Source: Niallia sp. NCCP-28 (lineage in GTDB: Bacteria; Bacillota; Bacilli; Bacillales; Cytobacillaceae). From it: a stretch of 64,000 bases of DNA. A program made the translations under genes and the position numbers. This document shows, piece after piece, positions 53,159 to 61,399 of the stretch. The number at the start of each line of letters is the position of its first letter. The stretch's first letter is position 1. Where the stretch lies: positions 1 through 64,000 of the forward strand of contig NZ_BQYJ01000007.1 in NCBI RefSeq assembly GCF_023168165.1, given 5' to 3'. The notes under the pieces were generated by a model that saw nothing but the letters and a program-made list of their open reading frames with translations, was not told the DNA's origin and searched no databases.

Positions 53159-53338
53159 TCATTTAGTAGAAATTTCATTTAGTTTCCTATGCAATTCTTT
53201 ATTTTCGATTTCCAAATTAATAATTCTTGCATCTAGTTATTTATTGTTCACCTTATCTTTATGTCCTCCATGACTTTTCATCATAAATAACATCATAATT
53301 GGACATATAAGTACTAGTAAAATAGATAACCATTCCAT
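53159..53338 (-). pseudogene. DUF2933-like small membrane protein with in-frame stop
   Basis: From ATG 53338, with AGGAG upstream, the frame reads MEWLSILLVLICPIMMLFMM, then KSHGGHKDKVNNK, a TAA stop, and continues in frame with LDARIINLEIENKELHRKL plus a natural end. Small proteins with this plan (one helix, SHGGH metal-type motif, C-terminal coiled coil) occur in copper clusters of Gram-positives and are usually annotated DUF2933. The stop leaves only 33 residues, so it is either inactivated or acts as the helix alone. Confidence 0.6.
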
Positions 53339-53659
53339 TTTTTATCACTCCTTTACTTTTTATTAGGATAATATTCAAACAAGGATTTTTTACGAGAAAT
53401 TACGAAAATATTTTCAAATTTTTAAATCAAAATGAATAATATACATAGATGAATAAATTTCAATAAAAGTAGTGCAAATAGATAAATTAATAACTTGAAT
53501 AATGAACTGTTTTTTATAAAGATTTTTATTCATTTTAATTTTAAGGTCGCTAAATTTTTCTCGCATAACAGAAAAACAATACTCTCCTTTTTTTCTTCTT
53601 TTTTTAGAGGTACGAAAACGAATCGCATCGAGGGGACACATATATAAATGTCCAATCCG

Positions 53660-53779
53660 CTATAGCATATTAATTTCTCTTTCCTTTAACTTTCGATAAA
53701 ATGAAGCCTGACTAACCTTTGTAAAGGCACATATCTCATTTACCGTTTTATCTGTCAATTTCCCCCTTTTGGGTTCCAT
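53660..53779 (-). pseudogene. Resolvase C-terminal helix-turn-helix fragment
   Basis: A 39-codon frame reads KRGKLTDKTVNEICAFTKVS then QASFYRKLKEREI, the HTH tail of serine resolvases/invertases of the Tn3 type. The catalytic Ser domain is absent. It marks an old resolvase, possibly of a Tn3-like carrier. The adjoining 53414-53641 open frame is not recognisable and is left out. Confidence 0.5.
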
Positions 53780-53874
53780 ATTTATATTAAATAATTCAAA
53801 AAAAAACATTAACTTAATTAAACTTTTTTTAATCAAGTTAATGATAAAATAATTATTGTGATTAATTGGAATTT

Positions 53875-55134
53875 TTACAATGGAATATAGTCGAGTGGGT
53901 TGACAGCATTCGATTTAGACGCATTCCACTGACCTTTATGGAGTTCAAAATGCAAATGCTGACCAAATGATTGTCCAGTGTTACCTATAATTCCTACCTG
54001 TTGCCCCTTAGAAATAGTTTCTCCTGCCTCAACGACTCTACTATCCATGTGCGCATAAACAGTTGTATAGACCTGTCCATTAATAGAATGAGAGATAAAG
54101 ACTACATTGCCATAACTTGTGGAATAATAAGATCTACTAACAACTCCATCAGCAGCAGCAACTATTGGAACATCGGCACTATTAGCAATATCTATACCAG
54201 CATGAAACTTGTTCCATCTTTCACCAAGAGTAGAAGTTAAACGCCCCTGAACTGGAGCTGTCCACGCTCCTTTTGCCTGTTTAGAAATAGTTGTATTCGA
54301 ATCATTATTTATTGAAGAATTACTTGATCCAGTTTTATTTTTAACTACAGTTTCCTTCTCAGATTCTAATTTTATTGCTTTTCCAATAGCTTCATCTTGA
54401 GAATTAAGCAATGAGTTTTGTTCTTCCAAACTTAGTTTTTCATTTTCTAAATCTTTTTCTTTAGACTTTAAGGATTTCATAATATTATCCTTTTCCTTCT
54501 TTTGTATGTCTAAATCGCTTTTTAGCTTCTTTTGAGATTCACCAAAATTTTCAAGTTTTTCTAACAGGTCTTTTGCTTGATTTTGCTTATCTTCTAACAA
54601 TTTTTTTTCATCCAAATGTTTTTGTATTAACTCTTGATCTGCAGTGATTATGGTTGTTACCGCTCCCGCTCTGTCTAGAAAGTCACTAAAACTTTGTGAT
54701 CCTATTAAAACATCTAAATAGTTAATAGTTCCAGTCTCTTGATAGGAACGAGCTCTTTCCTTTAGCAACTCCTCACGTTGCTGTATGCGCTCTTTAAGAG
54801 TTTTTATCTCCGTATTTAACTTTTTAACCTTAGTGTTTGCTTCTTTAATATTTTCATCGTTTTCACGTATTTCGCTATTGGTTTTGGAAATCAATGTATC
54901 CAGACGTTTAATTTCTGCATTAATATCATCTTGTTCCTTTTTTATGTTTTCAAGTTCTTCTTCTGCTTTGTCTAAACCACTTTGGACTTTACTACGATTT
55001 TCTTGTATATTAATTTTTACATTTTGCAAATCCTTCTCAGAAGATGCTAATGCTAAAGATGTATTATTAAATAAAGTTAATGAAGCAGCAATCCCAATCG
55101 TTATGGTAGATTTCTTAATCAATAATTTACTCAT
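53875..55134 (-). CDS. Secreted M23 (LytM-type) peptidase with coiled-coil domain
   Basis: A 419-residue exported protein: signal peptide (residues 1-32, IGIAASLTLFNNTSLALA), a long coiled-coil region of the PcsB/EnvC kind (35-270), a Ser/Asn linker and a C-terminal M23 domain (305-419). Metal and catalytic residues are HAGIDIA (His and Asp), VYAHM and HLHFELH. The coiled coil normally holds such hydrolases in check until activated at the membrane. The start is ATG 55134 behind AAAGGAAA; the longer frame is not signal-like. It is divergent from the histidine kinase operon and is a likely target of it. Confidence 0.9.
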   Translation of the reverse strand: MSKLLIKKSTITIGIAASLTLFNNTSLALASSEKDLQNVKINIQENRSKVQSGLDKAEEELENIKKEQDDINAEIKRLDTLISKTNSEIRENDENIKEANTKVKKLNTEIKTLKERIQQREELLKERARSYQETGTINYLDVLIGSQSFSDFLDRAGAVTTIITADQELIQKHLDEKKLLEDKQNQAKDLLEKLENFGESQKKLKSDLDIQKKEKDNIMKSLKSKEKDLENEKLSLEEQNSLLNSQDEAIGKAIKLESEKETVVKNKTGSSNSSINNDSNTTISKQAKGAWTAPVQGRLTSTLGERWNKFHAGIDIANSADVPIVAAADGVVSRSYYSTSYGNVVFISHSINGQVYTTVYAHMDSRVVEAGETISKGQQVGIIGNTGQSFGQHLHFELHKGQWNASKSNAVNPLDYIPL

Positions 55135-55214
55135 TAGTATTTCCTTTCTTTTTAATTCTCTAGTAACAAGCAAAATTATAACATCACATTTTGTCGAATT
55201 TGGAGATGAAAATT

Positions 55215-55238
55215 ATTACAATTACATTTCATTGTAAT
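55215..55238. promoter_or_regulatory. Inverted repeat in the M23/histidine kinase intergenic region
   Basis: ATTACAAT (55215-55222), 8 bp, ATTGTAAT (55231-55238): a perfect 8-8-8 inverted repeat between the divergent M23 and kinase genes. TTACAAT-type repeats are plausible response-regulator sites. Confidence 0.55.
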
Positions 55239-55400
55239 ATCCTGATAAAATTTAAGGAGTAATTTACCACAAAATGTATGATAAAGGAGTACTTTATTCA
55301 TAATAAAAATCCTATAGTGAATTATACTACCTACCTCCCTGCATAATTTCTTCATACAAATGTAGTATTATAAAAATACAATAAAAATTCAGGTGAGCTA

Positions 55401-56786
55401 ATGAGAAAACTTTCAATAAAATTAGGAATTCTATTTTGCATAATTATTTTCGGACTAGAAGCATTTATGTTTTCTTATCTTCATAATTCTATAGTTAATG
55501 CCAGAATTGATGATGAGCTATCATCCTTACAAGCAAGAGGTAACTCTCATAGAGATATTCTAGAGAAACATTTTGTAGAAGATTCCATTAGTCACGTAAT
55601 TTTAATGGAGTCAGAGGCTTTAACAGATGTAGTAATTGTTAATCAAAAAGGAGAAGTTCTAGGTTCCTCATTTGATAATGAAAATTTCAAGAAATACTTA
55701 ATTTACCCCCAAAAAACAGAAATAAAGAAAAAGGGGGAAATTGTAGAGGATGACTGGAAAAATAAACCTTACATTATTACTATAAGTCCGATATTGCAAA
55801 AAAAGGAAATTATCGGTTATGTTTACATGTACCAAGAAACAGACTCCATTCACACTTTAATTGGAAGGTTAAATGAGCATTTTGTTCTTGCTGGTATAAT
55901 TGCACTTCTTTTAACCTTTATTGTGATTATACTCCTTACTAAAGCTTTAACTAAACCACTCGTAAAGATGAAGGAAGCTACTTATCAAATAAGTAAAGGG
56001 AATTTCTTAGTCGATCTCCCAAAAACAAGTAATGATGAATTAGGAGAATTAGCAGTATCCTTAAAAGAATTAGCAAGAGACTTAAATTTCTTAAAAAAAG
56101 AGAGAAATGATTTTTTGGCTAGTATTTCTCATGAACTTAGAACGCCGTTAACTTATATAAAGGGTTATGCTGATATTTCTCTTAGAAAAAATATTGAAGA
56201 GGAAGAAAAAGAAAAGTACCTTCGAATTATTGTAGAAGAAGCAAATAGACTTTCTACTTTAATAGAGGACTTATTTGAGTTAGCAAAGATTGATAAAAAC
56301 ACATTTCTCATCCAGAAACAACAAATAAATCTATATGAGCTATTAGTGAAATTACAAATAAAAATGTCACCGGCCTTTAAAGAAAAAGAAATCGATTTAA
56401 CAATTAATTGTCCTAGAACTTCTTCTTTACATGGAGACCCAGCGAGAATGGAACAAATAATATTCAACTTATTGGATAATGCTATGAAGTACTCTCCAAA
56501 AAACAGTAAAGTAGAAGTTATAGTAACAGCTAGAAAAAAAGAAACGGAAATAATTATCCATGATAATGGAAACGGAATACCCGAAGAGGATCTTCCTTAT
56601 ATTTTCAATCGATTTTACCGTGTTGACAAGTCAAGAACAAGATCTTTAGGGGGTACTGGACTAGGTTTATCCATTGTACAAGAATTGGTTCAAGCACATG
56701 AAGGAACAATAAGAGTAGAAAGTAAGCTTAATATCGGAACAACATTTATACTATCTTTTAAAACGTATGGAGGGGAAGTCAATTGA
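55401..56786 (+). CDS. Sensor histidine kinase
   Basis: A 461-residue membrane kinase: helix 1 (residues 7-28), an extracellular sensor of about 135 residues, helix 2 (ILAGIIALLLTFIVIILLTK), HAMP (LTKPLVKMKEATYQISKGNF), HisKA with His244 in SHELRTPLTYIKGY, then a HATPase domain with NLLDNAMKYSPK (N box), DNGNGIPEEDLPYIF (G1/F) and GGTGLGLSIV (G2). The stop overlaps the regulator start by 4 bp. Signal unknown; neighbours are copper oxidase, copA and envelope genes, which points to metal or envelope stress. The sensor domain has no Cys/His cluster that would bind copper. Confidence 0.94.
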   Translation: MRKLSIKLGILFCIIIFGLEAFMFSYLHNSIVNARIDDELSSLQARGNSHRDILEKHFVEDSISHVILMESEALTDVVIVNQKGEVLGSSFDNENFKKYLIYPQKTEIKKKGEIVEDDWKNKPYIITISPILQKKEIIGYVYMYQETDSIHTLIGRLNEHFVLAGIIALLLTFIVIILLTKALTKPLVKMKEATYQISKGNFLVDLPKTSNDELGELAVSLKELARDLNFLKKERNDFLASISHELRTPLTYIKGYADISLRKNIEEEEKEKYLRIIVEEANRLSTLIEDLFELAKIDKNTFLIQKQQINLYELLVKLQIKMSPAFKEKEIDLTINCPRTSSLHGDPARMEQIIFNLLDNAMKYSPKNSKVEVIVTARKKETEIIIHDNGNGIPEEDLPYIFNRFYRVDKSRTRSLGGTGLGLSIVQELVQAHEGTIRVESKLNIGTTFILSFKTYGGEVN

Positions 56787-57466
56787 AACAAATCTTAATT
56801 GTAGATGATGAACAGCAAATGCTTGATCTAATTGCTCTGTATTTGTCACCATTAGGCTATCACTGCAAAAAAATAAATTCAGCAATTGATGCTTTACTTT
56901 ATTTAGAATCAAACCCCGTTGATCTTATTTTATTAGATTTAATGATGCCTGATATGAATGGCTGGGAAGCATGTATAGAAATTAAAAAATACTGGGAAAC
57001 TCCAATAATAATGCTTACTGCAAGAACAGATAAAAAAGATGTTGTTAAAGGGTTAAATACAGGGGCAGATGACTATATATCCAAACCTTTTGATGGTGAG
57101 GAACTTGTTGCTAGAATTGAAGCAGTATTAAGAAGAAAAGGTAATAGGTCCGAATTGATAGAGTTTGATGGCTTAGTCTTAGATCAAGAGTCCTTTGATT
57201 TACAATACCAGACGAAGAATATTCCTCTAACTCCAAAGGAATTTGCTCTTATGAAACTTTTTCTCCAAAACCTAAATAAAGTATTCACTAGAGACCATCT
57301 GATACACTCCATATGGGGACATGGAGTAGAAACTGAAGATAGAACAATAGATTCACACATAAGAAATTTGCGTGACAAACTTAGAAAGGCTGGTTTTCCT
57401 TCAGAGGAATACTTATTAACAGTATGGGGTGTTGGATACAAGTGGATTGGAAAAGAATCTGATTGA
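56783..57466 (+). CDS. OmpR/PhoB-family response regulator
   Basis: A 227-residue regulator: receiver domain with phosphorylation Asp52 (LILLDLMMPDMNGWE), Thr in MLTART and Lys in DYISKPFDGEE, followed by a winged-helix DNA-binding domain (TPKEFALMKLFLQN, RDHLIHSIWG, DRTIDSHIRNLRDKLR). It is coupled to the kinase by a 4-bp overlap and to the TVP38 gene by another. Direct or inverted TTACAAT-type repeats upstream of the M23 gene are candidate targets. Confidence 0.95.
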   Translation: MKQILIVDDEQQMLDLIALYLSPLGYHCKKINSAIDALLYLESNPVDLILLDLMMPDMNGWEACIEIKKYWETPIIMLTARTDKKDVVKGLNTGADDYISKPFDGEELVARIEAVLRRKGNRSELIEFDGLVLDQESFDLQYQTKNIPLTPKEFALMKLFLQNLNKVFTRDHLIHSIWGHGVETEDRTIDSHIRNLRDKLRKAGFPSEEYLLTVWGVGYKWIGKESD

Positions 57467-58041
57467 AGAACATCTTTATAGAGTATTTACCAGGGAACCC
57501 CATCGTCATAGCTGCTGTTACTATAATTGCAAATATTATAATAGCAATTTTTGGAGTTATTCCTAGTGCCTTTCTTACTACTATAAATATTATTTATTTT
57601 GATTTAAAATTAGCAATTATTATTTCAATAATTGGTGAATCATTAGGTGCTATAGTAAGTTTTATCTTATACCGTAAAGGGTTAAAACGCTTTACCACTA
57701 AGTATAAGATAAAAAGTCACTTCTTAAAAAAGTTACAAAACACAACTGAATTTAATGCCGTAATACTTATAATCCTGTTAAGAATTCTTCCTTTTATTCC
57801 TTCATGTGCCGTGACATTAACAGCAGCATTAGGTAGCATTAGAATTATCCCGTTTACTATAGCTAGTACAATAGGAAAAATTCCATCGCTTCTAATTGAA
57901 GTTTATTCCATTAATAAGGTATTCAATATCAATTTATCTGGATGGAAAGAGACAATAATATATTGCTCAATAATCCTGTTATTAATATATATTTTAAAAG
58001 AGTTAAAAAAAATAAAGCAACAAGATAAAAAATGGAGATAA
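57463..58041 (+). CDS. TVP38/TMEM64-family membrane protein
   Basis: A 192-residue protein with about five helices. IGESLGAIVSFILYRKGLKR is the family's re-entrant G-x(8)-G-x3-Y-x3-G-type motif, and ILLRILPFIPSCAVTLTAAL with LGSIRIIPFTIASTIGKIPS is the second conserved block. VTT/DedA-like proteins scramble or flip phospholipids. The TTG start overlaps the regulator stop (TTGA), so it is the third gene of the kinase operon; this makes a lipid/envelope role of the two-component system likely. Confidence 0.85.
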   Translation: MKNIFIEYLPGNPIVIAAVTIIANIIIAIFGVIPSAFLTTINIIYFDLKLAIIISIIGESLGAIVSFILYRKGLKRFTTKYKIKSHFLKKLQNTTEFNAVILIILLRILPFIPSCAVTLTAALGSIRIIPFTIASTIGKIPSLLIEVYSINKVFNINLSGWKETIIYCSIILLLIYILKELKKIKQQDKKWR

Positions 58042-58064
58042 AGTCACCTATCATAGAAAAAACA

Positions 58065-58105
58065 ACAAAAAATAGGCTTCTGAAAAACTGGTGCCTATTT
58101 TTTGT
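58065..58105. terminator. Bidirectional terminator
   Basis: A 13-bp perfect stem (58065-58077 with 58093-58105) with A/T runs on both sides serves the convergent TVP38 and lgt genes. Confidence 0.88.
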
Positions 58106-58115
58106 AGATGTTAAA

Positions 58116-58916
58116 TTATCTAAGTTTTTCACATTCCTGCCTTCTTCTATACCAGATTAATAGTACAGCGGCAATAAAGAATATCAAAGAAATTACTTGT
58201 GCAACCCGTAAGTTATCTGTAAGCATTAAGCTATCCGTTCTTAACCCCTCAATAAAAAACCTCCCAAAAGAATACCACATTATATAACCTAAAAATAGTT
58301 CTCCCTTTTTAAGGGTAATAATTCTTCTAACAACAATTAATAAAGTAAAGCCAAGAATATTCCATAAGGATTCATACAAAAAAGTGGGATGATAATACGC
58401 GCCCTCAATATACATTTGATTAATAATAATATCTGGCAAATTTAAATTCTCCAGAAAATCTCTAGTAACCTTGCCACCGTGAGCTTCCTGGTTCATAAAG
58501 TTCCCCCAACGTCCTATTGCCTGACCTAGTATAAGACTAGGTGCTGCTATGTCAGCCAATTGCCAAAAGGATAAACCTTTCTTTTTAGCAAAAACCCAAG
58601 CAGTCAGGACCCCTCCTATAATAGCTCCATGTATCGCAATACCCCCTTCCCATATTGCCACGATTTCTCCTATATTCTCTTTGTAATAGTCCCACTGAAA
58701 TAAAATATAATAAATCCTGGCACTAATAATTGAAATAGGTATAGCCCATAATAAGAGATCGGAAAAAATGTCTTTAGGAAGTCCTTGTTTTTTAGATTCA
58801 TTAGTAGCAAGAATCCACCCAAGAAGTAAACCAGCTCCAATAATTATTCCATACCAATAAACAGTGAAATTTCCAAACTCAAAAGCGATTCTATTTAACT
58901 GTTGTATGTTCTCCAC
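58116..58916 (-). CDS. lgt: Prolipoprotein diacylglyceryl transferase
   Basis: A 266-residue, seven-helix enzyme that attaches diacylglycerol to the lipobox Cys of lipoproteins. The Lgt signature [18 protein letters not shown] (about residues 132-150) and the active-site His/Arg region [12 protein letters not shown] and [15 protein letters not shown] are complete. Bacilli have a chromosomal lgt with hprK; one placed beside a lipoprotein multicopper oxidase is probably an accessory copy serving that oxidase. ATG 58916; DUF1405 gene lies 43 bp upstream. Confidence 0.94.
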   Translation of the reverse strand: MENIQQLNRIAFEFGNFTVYWYGIIIGAGLLLGWILATNESKKQGLPKDIFSDLLLWAIPISIISARIYYILFQWDYYKENIGEIVAIWEGGIAIHGAIIGGVLTAWVFAKKKGLSFWQLADIAAPSLILGQAIGRWGNFMNQEAHGGKVTRDFLENLNLPDIIINQMYIEGAYYHPTFLYESLWNILGFTLLIVVRRIITLKKGELFLGYIMWYSFGRFFIEGLRTDSLMLTDNLRVAQVISLIFFIAAVLLIWYRRRQECEKLR

Positions 58917-58959
58917 AAAGATTCACCTCGTTTTAAATTTTCAAGACTGAGATTTTGTT

Positions 58960-59547
58960 TCAAATTTCCGGTATTGCATTTTTCTTTCTTATACAAAGAA
59001 AATACGTAATGCCAATAGAAATAACACTTAGCCAGAAAGTAAAATAGCCTATTTGCGGAATATAATTATCCAATACACTATATCTTGGCATCATGTTAAA
59101 TAGATAATCAATCACATCATTATGAAGAGTCCAAATTGCAGCAACTACTAGATGCCAACCTTTTATTTTATAGAAACTTTTATATAGTAAACCCTGAATT
59201 GCCATGGCTCCATGGGAGAAAATCAGCATGTAACTAGACCAATCTAAATATCCTATCTCTATCAGAACTAATACATTCATTACAACTGCCCATATTCCAT
59301 ATTTAAATAACGTTACAATAGCTAGAGCCTCAAACAAAGGTAAATTTGTTCTTAAAATCAAACCAATTAATACAAACACAAAAAACAAACTAGCTGTTGG
59401 GCTATCAGGAACAAAAATTAGATATTTATTAGGTGTAACCGAAAGTTGACCACCATACCAAATAAATCCATATAATGTGCCTATAATATTGACAACTAAT
59501 AGAATAAACAACACCTTTTTATCCCTTAATAATAAAGTAAAATTCAA
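58960..59547 (-). CDS. DUF1405 (YpjA-like) membrane protein
   Basis: A 195-residue protein with about six helices, recognisable as DUF1405 by IWYGGQLSVTPNKYLIFVPD near residue 30, KYGIWAVVMN, and AIWTLHNDVIDY near residue 142. Function unknown. It lies between lgt and the multicopper oxidase on the same strand (43 and 89 bp gaps), an arrangement I take as one operon, although a terminator-like hairpin precedes it. Confidence 0.85.
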   Translation of the reverse strand: MNFTLLLRDKKVLFILLVVNIIGTLYGFIWYGGQLSVTPNKYLIFVPDSPTASLFFVFVLIGLILRTNLPLFEALAIVTLFKYGIWAVVMNVLVLIEIGYLDWSSYMLIFSHGAMAIQGLLYKSFYKIKGWHLVVAAIWTLHNDVIDYLFNMMPRYSVLDNYIPQIGYFTFWLSVISIGITYFLCIRKKNAIPEI

Positions 59548-59588
59548 ATGTTCCCCGTCCTTTATCGGTTACTATTTTTATTAGCAGT

Positions 59589-59616
59589 AAAATGCTGCCC
59601 TAAAAGGCCGCATTTT
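59589..59616 (-). terminator. Terminator downstream of the multicopper oxidase
   Basis: An imperfect stem AAAATGC/GCATTTT (59589-59595 with 59610-59616) with an inner G/C section lies 20 bp after the oxidase stop. The plus strand also has T-rich sequence after it. It could attenuate transcription into DUF1405 and lgt. Confidence 0.6.
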
Positions 59617-59636
59617 ATCCTATTTTATAAGATAAA

Positions 59637-61193
59637 TTATTCTGGCTGATTATTTGCATTTTTATCAGGAGTAAAAGATGGCTGAAACCCTTTATATTTA
59701 ACCATTGTTACCATACCTGCAGAAGCATGATGTAAATCATGGCAGTGGAATAGCCAATTCCCAGGATTATCAGCTTTGAAAGCTATTATATACTCATCTC
59801 CAGGTTCTAGATTTACAGTGTCTTTAATAATAGAAGCTCCCTCAAGATTTTTTCCGTTTTTACTTAGAATTTGAAAAGATGTACCATGTAAATGCATAGG
59901 ATGGTCTTCACCTTTAGAGTTATTAACAAGCTTTACTTTTACAAGGTCCCCTTCTTTAACTGAAATATTTTCTGTATTCGGAAAAGCCTTTCCATTAATT
60001 GTGTAAGCCGTATTATTATCTAATACCTCTGTATTTAGGTTCATTGTATATTTAACATCATATTTCTGATTTAAAGTGAACTCACTTTCTTTTGAGGAAC
60101 CATAATTTGTGTAAGTGAACTCTGGAAGTTCTTTCTCCTGATTCGGTTTGTCTGTAGATAAGGAACTTCCTTCATATTGTAGTTTCACTTTCATTCCAGC
60201 AGTTCCTTCCATATTTCCATGACACTCCAGAAACCACTCCCCTGGGTTATCTGCTACAAACTCAATATCATACCGTTCACCTGGCGATATAGAAATTAAC
60301 TGATTTTCTATTACTTCTGGGTTGTCTATTTCTTGCCCATCAATCGCAACAACCTTAAATTTCTGACCATGCAAATGCATTTTGTGTGTCATATACCCAA
60401 TATTAGCCAAACGGAGTCTTACCGTCTCACCCTCCTTCATTTTTAAAGGCTCAATAATCTCACCACTTTTTCCATTGATGGTAAAGATGTCATATGCGCT
60501 CATATCGTCCATCGTCATGCTTGCACCATCATTACTCGTATCCATATCCATATCTTCCATTTCATCACTTTCACCCATGTCCATACCTTCCATATCACTC
60601 ATATCCATACCTTCCTCTGGATTACTCATCCATTCGTCAAGCATTAACGTATAATCACGATCGTATGTTTTTTCTTTTGGTTCAACAATTAAGGCACCAT
60701 ATAGACCTTTATCAAGTTGATTAACACCGTCTTGATGAGTGTGATACATATAAGTGCCAGGAGTTTGGGGTGTAAACTCATAAGTAAATGTTTCACCTGG
60801 TTGTACAGCATTTTGAGTAACACCCGGAATACCATCCATATTATTTGGGAGAACAAGTCCATGCCAATGTATAGTTACAGGATCGGCTAATTCATTTTTT
60901 AAGTTGATTTTTACTTTCTCCCCTTGCATTACACGTATTTGAGAACCTGGAACCGAACCATTAAAAGTCCAAGCATCTACACTGACTTCTTTTGTCAATT
61001 GATGCTTTGCTTCTTTCGCGACAATAGAAAACTCGTTCCCTTTTAAGATTTCAGGTTCAGTTGTTTCTTCTGTAGTAATCTTCTCAGGCTGATTTTCAAC
61101 ATCTGCTCGATTTGTATTTTCGTTTTGTTTATTTGAGCATGCCGAAAGAATTAACAATATAAATCCAATTAATGCTATTATTTTTAATTTCAT
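59637..61193 (-). CDS. mco: Lipoprotein multicopper oxidase, Met-rich
   Basis: A 518-residue secreted oxidase: signal peptide with lipobox LSAC (Cys19), then three cupredoxin domains. Copper-site motifs are HWHGLVLPNNMDG, HTHQDGVNQLDKG, HPMHLHG and the final HCHDLHHASAGMVTM, giving one type 1 and one trinuclear site. Residues about 190-230 are a Met/Asp-rich insert with MDM-type repeats that likely binds Cu(I). It would oxidise Cu(I) to less toxic Cu(II) outside the membrane. It lies downstream of copA on the same strand (206 bp gap with a terminator between), and its lipid anchor requires Lgt, encoded two genes on. Confidence 0.94.
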   Translation of the reverse strand: MKLKIIALIGFILLILSACSNKQNENTNRADVENQPEKITTEETTEPEILKGNEFSIVAKEAKHQLTKEVSVDAWTFNGSVPGSQIRVMQGEKVKINLKNELADPVTIHWHGLVLPNNMDGIPGVTQNAVQPGETFTYEFTPQTPGTYMYHTHQDGVNQLDKGLYGALIVEPKEKTYDRDYTLMLDEWMSNPEEGMDMSDMEGMDMGESDEMEDMDMDTSNDGASMTMDDMSAYDIFTINGKSGEIIEPLKMKEGETVRLRLANIGYMTHKMHLHGQKFKVVAIDGQEIDNPEVIENQLISISPGERYDIEFVADNPGEWFLECHGNMEGTAGMKVKLQYEGSSLSTDKPNQEKELPEFTYTNYGSSKESEFTLNQKYDVKYTMNLNTEVLDNNTAYTINGKAFPNTENISVKEGDLVKVKLVNNSKGEDHPMHLHGTSFQILSKNGKNLEGASIIKDTVNLEPGDEYIIAFKADNPGNWLFHCHDLHHASAGMVTMVKYKGFQPSFTPDKNANNQPE

Positions 61194-61361
61194 TCTCTCT
61201 CCTCACTTTCATGAATTATCATATTAAAAATAATTGGAGATTTTATGCATTTTATATGAACAAAAGTTCATAAATTTTAACGTTTTAACCTAACAAAAAC
61301 TAGAACTTATTGGTAGAAATAAATCTGCAACAACAATAAACAGTAGTTACTTAAATAAAAC

Positions 61362-61392
61362 AAAGAACCTGCAAGATATTTGCAGGTTCTTT
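61362..61392 (-). terminator. Terminator of copA
   Basis: A 13-bp perfect stem AAAGAACCTGCAA/TTGCAGGTTCTTT (61362-61374, 61380-61392) lies 8 bp beyond the copA stop. Confidence 0.88.
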
Positions 61393-61399
61393 TATCAAC

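Noticed and set aside
53414-53641. Minus-strand 75-codon frame rich in Lys/Arg
   Set aside because: No recognisable family or ribosome binding site; probably part of the decayed resolvase area.
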